DNA of 64,000 bases from Diplosphaera chodatii (GCA_032358165.1 JAALGY010000031.1:1674001-1738000); one strand, 5' to 3'. Counted from the stretch's first letter, positions 21,727-33,040 are shown. Numbers and translations: made by a program. Notes: generated from the sequence alone by a model not told the origin.

Positions 21727-24700
21727 ATGTGGCAGGCCGGGTGCGGCGGCATGCGGGCTGAAACCGCGCCGCTGCTGGCTGCAACTGAGCCCGGAGGTTG
21801 TGCATGGCAGGTGAGGCTGATTTGCACATTCTCTTCGCATGAATCAGCGCCAGCGGATCTACACTGCAGCCACATGCCAATGCCTGCCGCCAGGCTGGTC
21901 AACCTCCACGCATGTGCTGCAGGCGCCTCTCGTCCGCCCAGCTGCGCTGCCGCAACGCCACAGTAAGGCTGGACCAGAGGACGGCGAAAGCAGCAGCGGC
22001 CGTTCTTGCATTCCACAGGGCACGTTGGATGCAGTGCTGCGGCGGCAGCTGCCCGCACTGCTGCATGTGGCGCGACCAGTTCATGCAGTGACGCTGGCGG
22101 CCCTCTCCATCGTGGAAGCATACGTCGTATCGCGCAGTGAGCTTTGTAAATCCACCTCGTTGGTGCAGCTGTGCACCTCTTCGGCAGATCTTCTCAAATT
22201 AAGACGAGGGAGGGTGCGCTTGCGCAGGTGGCACAGTCGCCGGGTCATTCTACAGGGTGCTTGTCGACCACGAGGCAGCTGGGCTGTGGCGCACTGTGCG
22301 CATGGCCGCGGCACTCTACACGCTGACGTCCTGCATACAGGGCGTCATCCGCTGGCTGTCAGAGCTCGTGGCTGCCAGGCAAGCTTGCACCTGATGTACC
22401 ATGACCATTGCTATCCTGGTAAGGCTTCAGCTCAGCTGTCATCACATATCTGTAGTGAGAGTGGACGAGCTGTGTGACACTCAGCAGCAACGCTACTACA
22501 TGGTGTGCGCAGTGCGCGCTCTGCGGTGGGCGCGTGGCTGCATTCGATGTACTGCTGCGGCGCGTCGTTTGCGCGGCTGCCCGGCGAGGTCGACAACCCG
22601 GACCAGCGCATGGCGGCGGACGTGGGCCGCTGGGCAGAGGAGCTGGGGCAGCTGTCGACAGTGTTTGCAGCCGCGCCGCTCAAGGCATGTGCACAGCCAC
22701 AGGACTGCGTTGCTGACCCGCCACATGTCTGCTGCCGGTAACATGCGCGCTCTCAGCTGCTCACCAATGCCGACGCCGCACGCCCGCAACAGGTGCTGTT
22801 CTACACCCACTGGATGGCGCACCTGACATCCGCCTCGGCTGTCGCGCTCGTGTACCTGTTCTTCCTTGTCAGCGTCGTGCTGCAGAGGTGCGCCCGCTTG
22901 GCAGATGCACCTCTGGAGCCCCGTGTGCTGTGCAATGCTCGGCAGCACCCTGACACCCATGAGCTTCATGCGGCACAGGGCGCTTCTTGGACCAGTCGCA
23001 GCCGCGGTGTTCCAGCAGGAGCGCCTGGAGGGTGACCTGAGGAGCGCACACGCACGAGTGCGCGCAGCAGCCTCATCCATTGCCCTCAGCAGCGGCTCGA
23101 GCGCTGAGCATGCAGCGCTGCAGGTTCGTCATCAGCGCTTCCCCAGGGCAATGCGTCCTTTGGTTGGTGTTTCTTGTCACTGCACCAATGCTTTCCAGGT
23201 GCTGATGTTGGGTTCAAATCACTACAAATCACTTGCTAGCGTCTGCGTGACAGGGATTGCTGCATACTCATGCAGGCACGATTGGCAGCAGCAGTCACGA
23301 ACCAAAGGCGGCTTGCAGCGTGGCACCTGCTGCAGGCAACACTGACGCAGTTTCTGGACTATGCGGGCGCCATCATAGCATACTGCTGCATCGGCCTCGT
23401 TATTTTCCACTGTGAGTGCTGGCCTCTATATATCCCTGCTTGCATTGCCATTGCTGCATAAGTGCCGGGCGTGATTTGAACCTGATCTTTTACAACACGG
23501 ACGAGTGGCAACGAGTCGGCTCGCGTCACTGCAGCTGCGTCACAGCCGGCCTCTGGTGGCAAGGCAGCTGAGCGTATATCCAACTCCTGCTTCGCGGCGC
23601 TCATGCTCACGAACAGCTTCAGCCAAATGATCAACGTGTCAGACCGCCTCTCGCTGCTGGCGGGCCTGACTGCCCGTATCCATCAGCTCGCCGAGGTGCT
23701 CGTTAGCAGCAATGCTGCATCAAGTCTGCCATGCAGCCATCATGCCTTGAAATACGAGAGGATATCATCACATGCCACTGCAGGTGCTGGACAAGCTGCA
23801 GCCGGCAGACCCAGGACAGCGGCGCCCAGCAGCAGCTCCCAAGCGGTTGCTCAGGACCCCTAATCCAGGTGAGCTTTGTCAGTGTGCGGTCCCGTGTCTC
23901 GTAAACAGGATGATGCAGGCTTTCTGGACAGAACCGTGAGACCGTAGGATCCACACCCCTTCAACCTGCAGTGGTGGCCACGACGCTGGAGCAGCCGCAC
24001 ACCGTCGCGGGCCCTGGCGGCCCCCTGGAGGTGTCCATCCACAAGCTGGAACGCGACGCGCGAGTCGAGCTGGCGGCAGTGCTGCCCGACGCACCGCACA
24101 GCCAGGGCATCCTGGCAGTGCTCACATTCCAGTTTGCGGCAGACGGCCTGCAGAGGGCCGCCGACCCCAACGCGGTGGGCAGCCCCGGCGCCCACTGCCT
24201 GCATGATGACACGTGGATTCGGATGCAGTGCCCACATCCCTGACTCGGGCCTTGTGTTGCTGTGCAGCGTGTATGGCAGCAGGAGATGGACCGCATGCTG
24301 GCCAGCTTTGTGCAGTGGGCGAAAGCTGTTCGGCTGGCTGTAGGCGCTCAGCAGTTTTGGTGCGACGCCATTGACCCCCTCAACGGCCGCCCGCTGGTGA
24401 GGCACCACTGCAGGCTGCAAGGCAGTACGTCCCACCGCATGGCGCCACTCCACGACAGTATTGGCAACCGGTCCTCCTGCCCACACAGGTGGGCTCTCAT
24501 GGCCACCGGCAATGGAGCGAGGTTGCCGCCGCCGCAGAGTTTCTGGGGTACAGTCGCAGTGAAGTGGGCGCCTGCCCTGTAGTACAGCATCCCGTCCATG
24601 GTGAGCACCCCTGCAGCACCTCTGAAGCTGTTGTGGTGCACAGCCTCCAGTAATAACACCAAATGGTGCACCCCTGCATGCGCAGGCACCGCTGCCTATC

Positions 24701-25751
24701 CTGCGACGCTCTTCACAGACGCGCCACTCCACGTCCTGCGGCACGCCATCGCCGCTGTGGCCGCCGTCAGCACCCCATTGCCAGCACCATCGGCACCGCG
24801 GCCGCTGCTCAGGCTGCAGCAGCTCAGCTACAGCACCGCTGGAGGCTGGCCCTGTGTTGCGGGGCTCAGTCTGGACGTCCAGCCCGGCGGCGCTGTGCTG
24901 GTCGAGGGTAGGAGCGGCTGCGGCAAGAGCACGCTTGTGCGGGTGCTGGCGGGCCTGCACCCCGTGCAGAGCGGCGCCCTCGAGCTGCCGCACCGTGATC
25001 AGGTGAGGGCTCAGGCGCAGGCGATGCCATGGTGTCACACATGGAGTGCAGGCCTGCTCTTGCTGTGCTGCCACACTACATTTGCATAAGCTGGCGGCCA
25101 GCTGTACACGAGTGCGGTTGGGTGCAGGTGATGTTCCTCCCGCAGCAAGCCCTCACAGCGCCGGGCGCCACGCTCTGGGACCAGCTGTCTTACGGGCGCA
25201 GCCAGCCTGCATCCCCACAGCGGGTCGCCGATGTGCTGCGGCAGGTCGACCTGCAGCACCTGGTCGCACGTGCGGGCGGCCTGCACGAGCCGGCGGGATG
25301 GTCAGGTATGAGCAGCCCCAGAGGCGTGGCATCCAGCTTCTGCGCATCAGACGCGCCTGCATGCTCGTGCGGACCTGCCTTTGTGCGCAGGCGTGCGCCC
25401 GCGGTGGTACTGGGGATACAAAGTCAGTTGTGTGACTTTGTGACTGCAGGCCAGCTGTCAACTGGCGAGGTGCAGCGGCTGGCAATCGCACGGTTGCTGC
25501 TGGACCGCCCGCAACTGGCGGTGCTGGACGAGGCAACCAGTGCTGTGGGGTCAGACACTGCGGTGGCGCTGTACAGTGCCATCCGTGCAGCTGGCATCGC
25601 CACGCTGACGCTGGCGCAATGTGGCTCTGAGCTCCGGCAGTGCCATGGCCAGATACTGACCATGCTTGCTGACGGCAGTGGAGGTTGGACAACAACACCA
25701 GCGTATTCTGAACCCAGAGGGCCCGACATTGCTGAGGTGCTGCCGCTGTAA
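21727..25751 (+). CDS. ABCD4-like ABC half-transporter with an internal CblD (MMADHC) domain: cobalamin transporter-chaperone fusion
   Basis: Fifteen exons (21727-21810, 22019-22136, 22237-22378, 22513-22684, 22793-22887, 22979-23123, 23276-23411, 23535-23695, 23784-23868, 23972-24174, 24268-24396, 24489-24600, 24686-25002, 25128-25305, 25450-25751) join in phase to 792 residues; introns after 22378 and 22684 use GC donors. Residues ~29-351 follow the ABCD4 membrane domain: FYRVLVDHEAAGLW, VDNPDQR, QQERLEGDLR, TQFLDYAGAI, NSFSQMINVSDRLS. Residues ~381-541 follow CblD/MMADHC: RVELAAVLPDAP, ILAVLTF, FVQWAKAVRLAVGAQQFWCD, AIDPLNGRPL, EFLGYSRSEVGACPVVQHPVHG, ATLFTDAP. Residues ~565-785 are the ABC domain: Walker A GRSGCGKST (602-610), Q-loop FLPQQ, signature LSTGEVQ (695-701), Walker B LAVLDEATSA. 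The switch histidine position reads AQC. ABCD4 exports B12 from lysosomes; CblD passes B12 toward its two enzymes. The normal ABCD4 length is about 606; the surplus equals the insert. Confidence 0.9.
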
Positions 25752-26001
25752 ATGTGCTTGGCACGCTGGTGACCAGGGCCGCCAACTCCGCAGGTTCAAG
25801 GCCCCTCTCTTGGCTGAGCAAAACCCTAGAGGATTGGCCAACAGGGACACCTACTGCACACTACAGCTCCGGTCCTTCACACCTGCACTACTTGGAATGG
25901 CATCGAGGCAGTGTCAACAGCCTGATCAACTTTCAAGTTGGCAAGCACCGCACCAGTTTTAGTGGCCATAGCGACCTTTCGACTTGGCTGCTCCCAGTGC
26001 A

Positions 26002-27920
26002 ATGGCCCAGAATGGCTCCGCAGATGTGCCGGGTATGCCGCCGGGCGGCATCGACCTCTCGGCGCTGCACAACGTCCTGTCAGACCCTGGCATCAAGGCG
26101 AGCGCCCAGGCGGCGCTTGTCCTGCGTGGCAGTGGGGGGCTGTTGTGCGCACACATGCGGCTGTGTATGGCTTTCACGACCTTACAGCCTGCTGTTTCTG
26201 TTGCAGGACATGGCAGAGAAGATTGCGCAGGATCCAGCGTTCGCGCAGATGACAGCAGCGTTGCAGCAGAGCATGGGCGGCGCACCCGGCGGCGCAGCTC
26301 CGGAGGCTGCCGCCGCCGCTGGGCCCTCAGGCTTTGACACCAGCAAGTACATGGAGGCCATGGGCGGCGTGCTGCAGAACCCGCAGTTCATGGAGATGGC
26401 GGAGAAGCTGGGCCAGCAGATCATGCAGGTGCTGAGAATAGATGGGAGTTGGATGCCTGCTGTGCCTGCAAATGCCGCTGGCATGTAGGATGACAGTGCC
26501 TGGATGCTTACGTGACTGCACATCGTGAGCAAAGCCCGCGCGCAACAGCATCACCGCGCCTGACGTTTCGTTGTGTCTTCTGGTTTGCAGCAAGACCCAG
26601 CGATGATGCAGATGATGCAAGGCATGCAGAACCCGCAGTTCCGGGACAACATTGAGACAAAATTGCAGCAGCTGAAGGAGGACCCTGAGCTGGCGTCCAT
26701 CATGGCTGACATCGAGCAGGGCGGCCCAGCTGCCATGATGAAGTGCGCCTCCCACATCCCATGCGGACTGCCAACTGTCTGCCTGCGAGTGCGTCTCCCA
26801 CCAAAGCCTGCTGTGGCAGCGCATGCATCTGGAGGCTACTTGCGAAGCCCGCTGTGCTGCTGCGTGCGCAGGTACTGGAACGACCCGGAGGTGCTGAAGA
26901 AGCTGGGCGGCGCAATGGGCGACTCGATGGAGGGGTTCCCGGGCATGGGCGCCGGCCAGATGCCGCCCGGGTGGCCGGGCGCCGTGGAGAACGGCGACGC
27001 CGGCGCCGCCGCCAAGGAGGAGGCGGAGGCGGACCAGGAGGAGCCCACGGTGCACTCCGCCGCCAGCACAGGTGCGCTGTGCCGCCATGCACCGGTTACA
27101 GCGTCGTCCACCGCTGCACTCGCGCGGATAGCAGAGGCTGGACGCCAAGCTCGTGCCGGATCTACCAACCCTTGGCTGCTGCAGCACCTTGCCCTTGGGA
27201 ACCTCGGGGGGGATGCTGGTTACTTTGCCCCGTCTGGCGCCGACCTGTTCACCTGTGCCGCTGCAGGCGACAAGGAGCAGCTGAAGGAGCTGCTGGAGGG
27301 CGGCGCCGACCGGGACGAGAAGGACGAGGAGGGCCGCACCGCCCTGCACTTCGCCTGCGGCTACGGCGAGCTCGCGTGCGCAGAGGTGCGCCGCCGCCGC
27401 AGCCATCAGCGGCAGTCTAGCCCAGCCCGCAAGTCAAGGGGCGTTTGTGCGGCTGCTGGGAGGACGTAGAAATCAGCGTTTGTGTGAATGCTGCCACCTG
27501 CTGATTTGTCAACGGGCTGCCGGCCCACCTGCTTGAACGGTTGTCCAGGTGCTGCTGTCCTTCGGCGCGGACGTCAACGCTTCGGACAACAACAAGAACA
27601 CGGCGCTGCACTATGCTGCGGGCTATGGCCAGGACGACGGCGTCAAGCTGCTGCTCAAGCAGTGCGTGGTTGCTGGCAAACACACAGGATCTGCTGCATG
27701 CCTGCGCCTGCAAACAGCGAAGAACTCTTGCTTGAGCATCCTCACAAACCAATAGTCTGCTCACAGAGGATCTTGATTACGCTGCAGTGAGGCGGACACA
27801 GAGGCAAAGAACCTGGACGGCAAGACAGCACTCGAGGTGGCAGAGCTCAACAAGCAGGATGGCGTTGTGGCACTGCTCAAAAGTGGTGCCGCAGATGTCA
27901 AGCCCGCCGACGACAAGTAG
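26002..27920 (+). CDS. AKR2: AKR2-type ankyrin-repeat chaperone for chloroplast outer-envelope proteins
   Basis: Seven exons (26002-26097, 26207-26428, 26591-26742, 26872-27071, 27267-27385, 27549-27661, 27788-27920) join in phase to 344 residues, the usual AKR2 length; the first intron needs a GC donor after 26097. AKR2 is a cytosolic factor that binds tail-anchored and signal-anchored plastid envelope proteins and delivers them to chloroplast lipids. The N-terminal half has the Met/Gln-rich STI1-like repeats: [49 protein letters not shown], then [12 protein letters not shown]. The C-terminal half has ankyrin repeats: [38 protein letters not shown] and [14 protein letters not shown]. Start codon choice rests on the family-like [19 protein letters not shown] just after it. 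Confidence 0.92.
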
Positions 27921-28168
27921 CGCTGCCGCGGCGTAGTGTTGGAGGGCGCCAGTGCTCCTGACTCTTGCACGGACGAGTCTGGGTTGGCTGCCGACTGGAG
28001 AGAGTATACTATGCGGATCCAGCAATTCAGCCTGGGCTAGGCAATGGCATCTTAGCTGCGCCAGCCTTGTCATTCCAGCAGATTGCAAGCGATCATTGCA
28101 GCAAATGAGCACGACTGACAGGGCAAGGCACGATATAGTCTGTGTGGCAATCTTGCGCGATGCAAGCT

Positions 28169-29055
28169 CTACTTGGCCTTCTTCGTGCTTGCTGCTGCCG
28201 CCGGCGGCTGCCCGCCACTGGATGCTTTCTTGTCCTTCATGAACTGTGTGCTTGTCTTTACACACGCCAGTCGGCAGCCCAGCGCAACCAGCTGCCCCAG
28301 AATGCCCAGCGCTTGAAGATTGTAGCCTGCAGCACCACAAAGCCCATCAGGGTCAATGTCAGGCTGGTGGTTCGCCTCGCTCTGCGCCAAATCGGAGCTG
28401 CTATCCGAGGGTGGGAACTCTCTGCACCTGGGGCGTCTGCATCCGACAATATGTCCGCGGCCTCATGCAGGCGTCGTGGGTTCAGGTTGACAATCATCTG
28501 CAAGCGTCACAAGTGCATGCGACGCTGGTTGGTACTGTGGCGCACATAGGAGGCCATCATGCGGAGCGGAACATGGCACGTGCAGAGCAAATGACACGAT
28601 GATCGGAGCGTACCGCGCCCATCGACCCTGCAGCCATAAGCATGGACACCCGAAGCATCCACTCGCGCTCTCGTGTGACCCGCCCATACCCCAAACCTGC
28701 ATATGTCATGGTTATGTAGCAACCTGCAGTACACTAGATGGACCTACCCTCAGCCACGTAAGCAGACCCAATCCTCACCGATCAGGAAACAAACCCAGGT
28801 GGAGATCTCTACAAAGCCAAGGAGCAGCTCTGGGGGTGTCAGTTGCGCCAAACCTGCAAATCACTCGTCCCATCTTCAGGACCTCAGGTTGGTCTACCGC
28901 AACAAATGACAGCAGCATGGGATGACATTGCCTTCATTCATCCAGCAGCATGAGACCGTACGAATGCTACCTGTCGCCTTATTGTCTCTACCCCGCAGCT
29001 GTGCCGTCAGAAAGATCACTGTGGCGGCTGTCGCCAAGTGGTTGAACAGCCGCAT
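28169..29055 (-). CDS. Unrecognised 149-residue multi-pass membrane protein
   Basis: Five exons (29055-28992, 28853-28779, 28696-28614, 28497-28428, 28326-28169) join in phase to 149 residues with standard splice sites. Hydrophobic stretches suggest three or four membrane helices: LATAATVIFLTAQL, LLLGFVEISTWVCFLIGLGYG, MLRVSMLMAAGSMGAMI and LGILGQLVALGCRLACV. A charged loop (VTREREW) and a hydrophilic loop (NPRRLHEAADILSDADAPG) lie between them. The tail is lysine-rich and ends STKKAK, which could act as an ER-retrieval-like signal. I do not recognise a family. The model rests on phase agreement and on the alternating hydrophobic pattern, not on homology. It is transcribed toward AKR2. Confidence 0.55.
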
Positions 29056-30026
29056 GGCCCTCCGCCCATTGGCCAAGCGTGTGTAGCCTGTGCCACCACT
29101 ATGCCGCCAAGGTCAGGGACATGAGAATCCGCCCGATTTGTACAGCTGCCGACGTATGAGCGGTTCACGTACGTGACTCTATGATGGTCTGCCCAGCTCC
29201 ACGCTGCGCCTGGTCTGTTGATGGCGCCATGCCTGACAGGCGGTTTTGCTCAGCTTTGACAACGGCGCAGGGAGCCACGCGTCTCGTGACTGTGTGACGT
29301 CTCGCAGCAGTCAAAGGCGCTGCAACGTGATAAGGACTGCACCTGCGGCTGTTGCATGTGCAGTACGGTTGTCAAAATATTCTGTCACACCTTGTAGATC
29401 ACCGCGAAAGTTGTGATTGCTCAGCAATGGGGGGAATCGATAGCTGGAGTCCTGTACAAGACTACGTTTCTGCTGGATAGACATGTAAGCCGCCCTGACA
29501 ATCGTCATTGTGATGCTGGCATGCATGGGCAAAGGCCGAAGTTCGATGCTACAGGGCGCATGCGTGCGAGACCGCAAAAGGGCTGTGGTTGCGTTCAAGG
29601 GGAACCTGCTGTTTCCCTTTTAAATGAAGGGCCAGGTATTGTGGTCGCTTGGTTGCAGGAATCATCCGGTCGCGCACCATGTGAATATAAAGAGCACAAG
29701 AGTCTACCATTTTGAGTGCGTGTTCTCGCTAACGGCCTCTGGTTGCTTCTGTGCTGTTTCATACATGCTGGTTTCATACCCCATGATAAGCCCCCGCGCG
29801 GCAAATGTATGGAAACAGCGCTTGTATTTGGTGTGAGTGCAACAGCTCTGTTCTGTCGCGCAACATACTCAGCTGTGTACAGTGCTGCCTGAACGTGCAG
29901 GTTTAGAAGTAACACAACTGCAGCAGCAGCACTCGGCAGCAGCCTGAGGTGACTGCTTGCTGCTGGATGGACATGGTGACATGTACATGTCAGAAAATCT
30001 CACAGGCAGAAGCACAGCCGGAAATG
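29056..30026. other. Intergenic stretch of about 970 bases, nothing recognised
   Basis: This lies between two leftward genes and should contain the 3' end of the ALDH10 transcript and the promoter of the small membrane protein. Short open frames of up to about 100 codons occur on both strands but lack domain motifs. No tRNA-like cloverleaf, repeat or transposon end was seen. Confidence 0.4.
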
Positions 30027-32750
30027 TCACAATTTGGAAGGCGGCGGGCTGAACCAGTCCCAGATCTCTGGCTTGGTGTACGTCGTCACTTGCTTCAAGC
30101 TGAGGTATGCGTCCAGGCCTGCCTGGCCAAGCTCCCTGCCAAAGCCACTGTTTTTCACGCCGCCCCAGGGTGCCTGCATGAAAGCACAGGCTTGAACCTC
30201 TATCTCCTCATGCATGCGTGCGTTGGGCAGACCTGTCTGCAAAAGGGGGTCGAGACGGCGATGGACTACCTGGCAGAAGCAGGGCTGGGCGCAGTTCTGC
30301 CACACGACGCCTGCCTCCAGGGCCGCCGCCACTCGGTTACACCTCTGCATACGACCAGGACAAGATGCAAAGGTTGGGCGCGTTGCTTTTCACGGCTGGC
30401 GAAGTGAGCAGGGAAGGCGAAACACCATGCACATGCAGGCCAGCGCAACTGCCGCACGAACCTCCTGGTCGTCTGAGATCACGGCTGCGCCGAGGCCAAA
30501 CTCGCTGTCGTTGGCCAGCCGCACCGCCTCCTCCTCCGTGACAAAGGTGGTGCAGGCCAGCACCGGACCAAAGATCTCCTCGTTCCAGATGGTGTCCCGC
30601 GGCGTCGCCATGAACGCCGTCGGCTGCACCCAGTACCCTTTAGCCTTGCCCGGCACCGGGCCGCCGCCCACCAGCAGCGTGCACCCCTCCGCCTTGGCTT
30701 TCTGTGCATGTGCACATACCCAAATTCGCTTGGCTGACAGAAACGGGTCCGCTGCCTTGCATGGGCATGCAGGCGTGCACACAGTTCAGCCATTGAAGCA
30801 GCACTGATTTGTACCTCGATGTAGCCGAGGACCTTCTCATATTGCTGCTTGTTGACGAGTGGTCCCATCCGGGAGGTTTCACTGAAGGGGTCACCAATCT
30901 CAATCTGTGCTGCTCGCATCTGCAGGAAACCACACAGCATGTGTTGCTTGACAAGCAGGCATGCATCCGCAACTTGCTGACGGCACAAACACCCAGCACA
31001 AAGGGTCAGAATGCATGCGGCCTTGCTTTGAGGCGGTCGAAGAACTGCTTGGCAATGGGCGCCGCCACGATGAGGCGTGACGTTGCTGTGCAGATCTGTC
31101 CAGTCGTCCAGAATATGGAAAACTGCGCACAGACTCAGCAGCAGTGTCTCTCAGCAGCACTCTCGACCATCGTGATGCAGCACTCAGTACGGGTGATAGG
31201 ATGCCACAGCCAGACCAGGCCGCTGCTGGGGGGCCCACCATGGCCCACTCCACCGCCTTGTCGATGTCGGCATCCTCAAACACAATCAGTGCCGACTTCC
31301 CGCCAAGCTCCTGCGGTGACGCCGCTTGAACTGGTTGGCTTGCTTGGCAAGGCGGGTTGCCCCCCAGGCGCAATGGCAGGTGGCCAGCGTTCTGACGGGC
31401 GAGACGACGATGCTTCTCAGGGACTATGGGCTGCGCACGCACCATGCTGGTGGGCCGCAGGTTGGCGGCGGCGGCCAGGTTGACGCGGCGCCCCGTCTCC
31501 ACGCTGCCCGTGAAGCTGACCTTGTTGACGCCCGGGTGGCCGCTGAGCGGCGCCCCGGCGTCGGCGCCCATCCCCGTCACGATGTTCAGCACGCCCGCCG
31601 GCAGCTTGACCGACTCTGCGGGGCGCTGCCGAGTCTTTCAAGGGAGTGGTGGTGAGGACCGTAGAGAGTCAAGGAGTCGACAAGCAGGCCGCTCGGCAGC
31701 TGCCGGGCGATGCACACCTGCGATGGCGCCCAGCTCGAGTGAGGTGACGCTTGCATACTCGCTGGGCTTCAGGATGACGGCGTTGCCGGCTGCAAGCGCT
31801 GGCGCCACCTTCCACACCTGTACAGGGTGTGCGTGGTGCTCTCATCTAGTCCACAGATGTCACAAAGGCGCGCAAATGTGCGGCAACGCAAATGTGGGCA
31901 GCGTCAAGGAGACGAAGTGGTCAGCTGAGCCCAGGCGCTTACCGCCATGAGCATAGGGTAGTTCCATGGCGAGATGCCAGCCTGCAGGAGCAGGGCACAG
32001 CAATGTAGCACACAAAATCCTGCACAAGCATGCCGGTGCAACGCCACTCCTGCGCGCTGCGGGCCGACACTCCCCACGGACGCACCACCACGCCCAGCGG
32101 CTCGCGGCGGATGGCGGACTTGAAGCCGTCCTCGCCCAGGTCCACCGGCTCCCACTGCCGCCCGTCCAGCTTCTCCGCCAGGTCCGCGTAGTACGAGAAG
32201 CAGCTGGCCACGTCATCCTGTTCAGAGACGACGCTGCACCTATCAATAGCGTGCGCGCCTGCATGCAACTGCATGTCACACCGCAGCACGGAAACATGCG
32301 GCACAGGCGGAGGAGGCGCGCCACCTCACCACGTCCCACAGCGACTCGGAGATCGGCTTGCCGTTGTCCAGCGTCTCGTACCTCGCCAGCGTCTCCCGCT
32401 GCTCCGTTACCTTCGCACACCCAGAAGCATGCGGTGTGGACAGTCACCCTAATTGCATGCTCCCCAATTTGCCCCGCTTAACAGCACACTGCTCAGAAAC
32501 TTCGCCTGATCACCTTTTCCGCGATCCTTCGCAGGAATACTGCCCTGGCCGCCCCTGAAGACTTGCCCCAGGCCCCTTTAGCTGCCTGCGCCGCTGTGAC
32601 CGCGGCGTCAATGTCCTGAGCTGTGGCCAGCGGGATGCTGCCGATTGTGCGCTCGTCGTGGGGGCAAATGACGTCAAACCGCCCGCCCTTGACCGGCTTG
32701 ACCCACTTGCCGCCGATGTACAGGTCTCGTTCCGGGACTTCGTTGCCCAT
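30027..32750 (-). CDS. ALDH10: Aminoaldehyde/betaine aldehyde dehydrogenase (ALDH10), peroxisomal
   Basis: Twelve exons (32750-32514, 32410-32330, 32217-32071, 31981-31943, 31817-31718, 31615-31443, 31310-31239, 31122-31027, 30919-30815, 30701-30462, 30344-30270, 30173-30027) join in phase to 503 residues, exactly the plant ALDH10 size. The enzyme oxidises betaine aldehyde and omega-aminoaldehydes with NAD+, feeding glycine betaine or GABA/beta-alanine pathways. Seen motifs: YIGGKWV at the start, [25 protein letters not shown], the catalytic glutamate in [13 protein letters not shown], the catalytic cysteine in [14 protein letters not shown], and EEIFGPVLA. The last three residues are SKL, a peroxisomal targeting signal type 1. 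The intron after 31027 needs a GC donor. The extra cysteine beside the active-site cysteine used to separate plant isoforms is absent (ICTAT). Confidence 0.94.
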
Positions 32751-33040
32751 GGTTGGGTCAGGTGTCTGAGCGAAGTCAGAAACAAGATGCAGCCGTGCGT
32801 GCAACCACGTGTTGCTGCAGCAGGTGCAAGTTTTCGCAGTGCCTAATCGCTGGGCAAACGGCTGAATGCAGGACCCGGGCTCACCGCAGTGCATCTCTTC
32901 TTCCTCGGGACATGCGCATGACTCATTGTTTGCCAGGCTGGCATGTCAGACAGCAAGCTGAGACAGCCAGGGGTACAGGTCACAAATCATGTTTGCTTTG
33001 CTCTGACCAGTGGCACGGCCTTGAGATCGCACGCCTCGAC

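Noticed and set aside
23784..24685. A separate MMADHC gene nested between two ABC gene halves
   Set aside because: The exons before, within and after the CblD region are all phase-compatible, there is no start or stop between them, and exon 24686-25002 contains both CblD and ABC sequence in one frame.
23860..25074. A 404-codon open frame on the minus strand across the CblD and Walker A region
   Set aside because: It lies antisense to a fully phased, motif-rich gene and its translation (His/Gln/Arg-rich, no ordered pattern) resembles no family. GC-rich coding DNA often leaves such antisense frames open.
25984..26002. An earlier non-ATG start for AKR2 adding six residues
   Set aside because: The frame opens with TTG there; the ATG at 26002 is the first ATG and gives a family-like N-terminus.
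29056..30026. A gene in the longest featureless gap
   Set aside because: Frames on both strands are short, lack splice-linked partners and show no hydrophobic or motif pattern.
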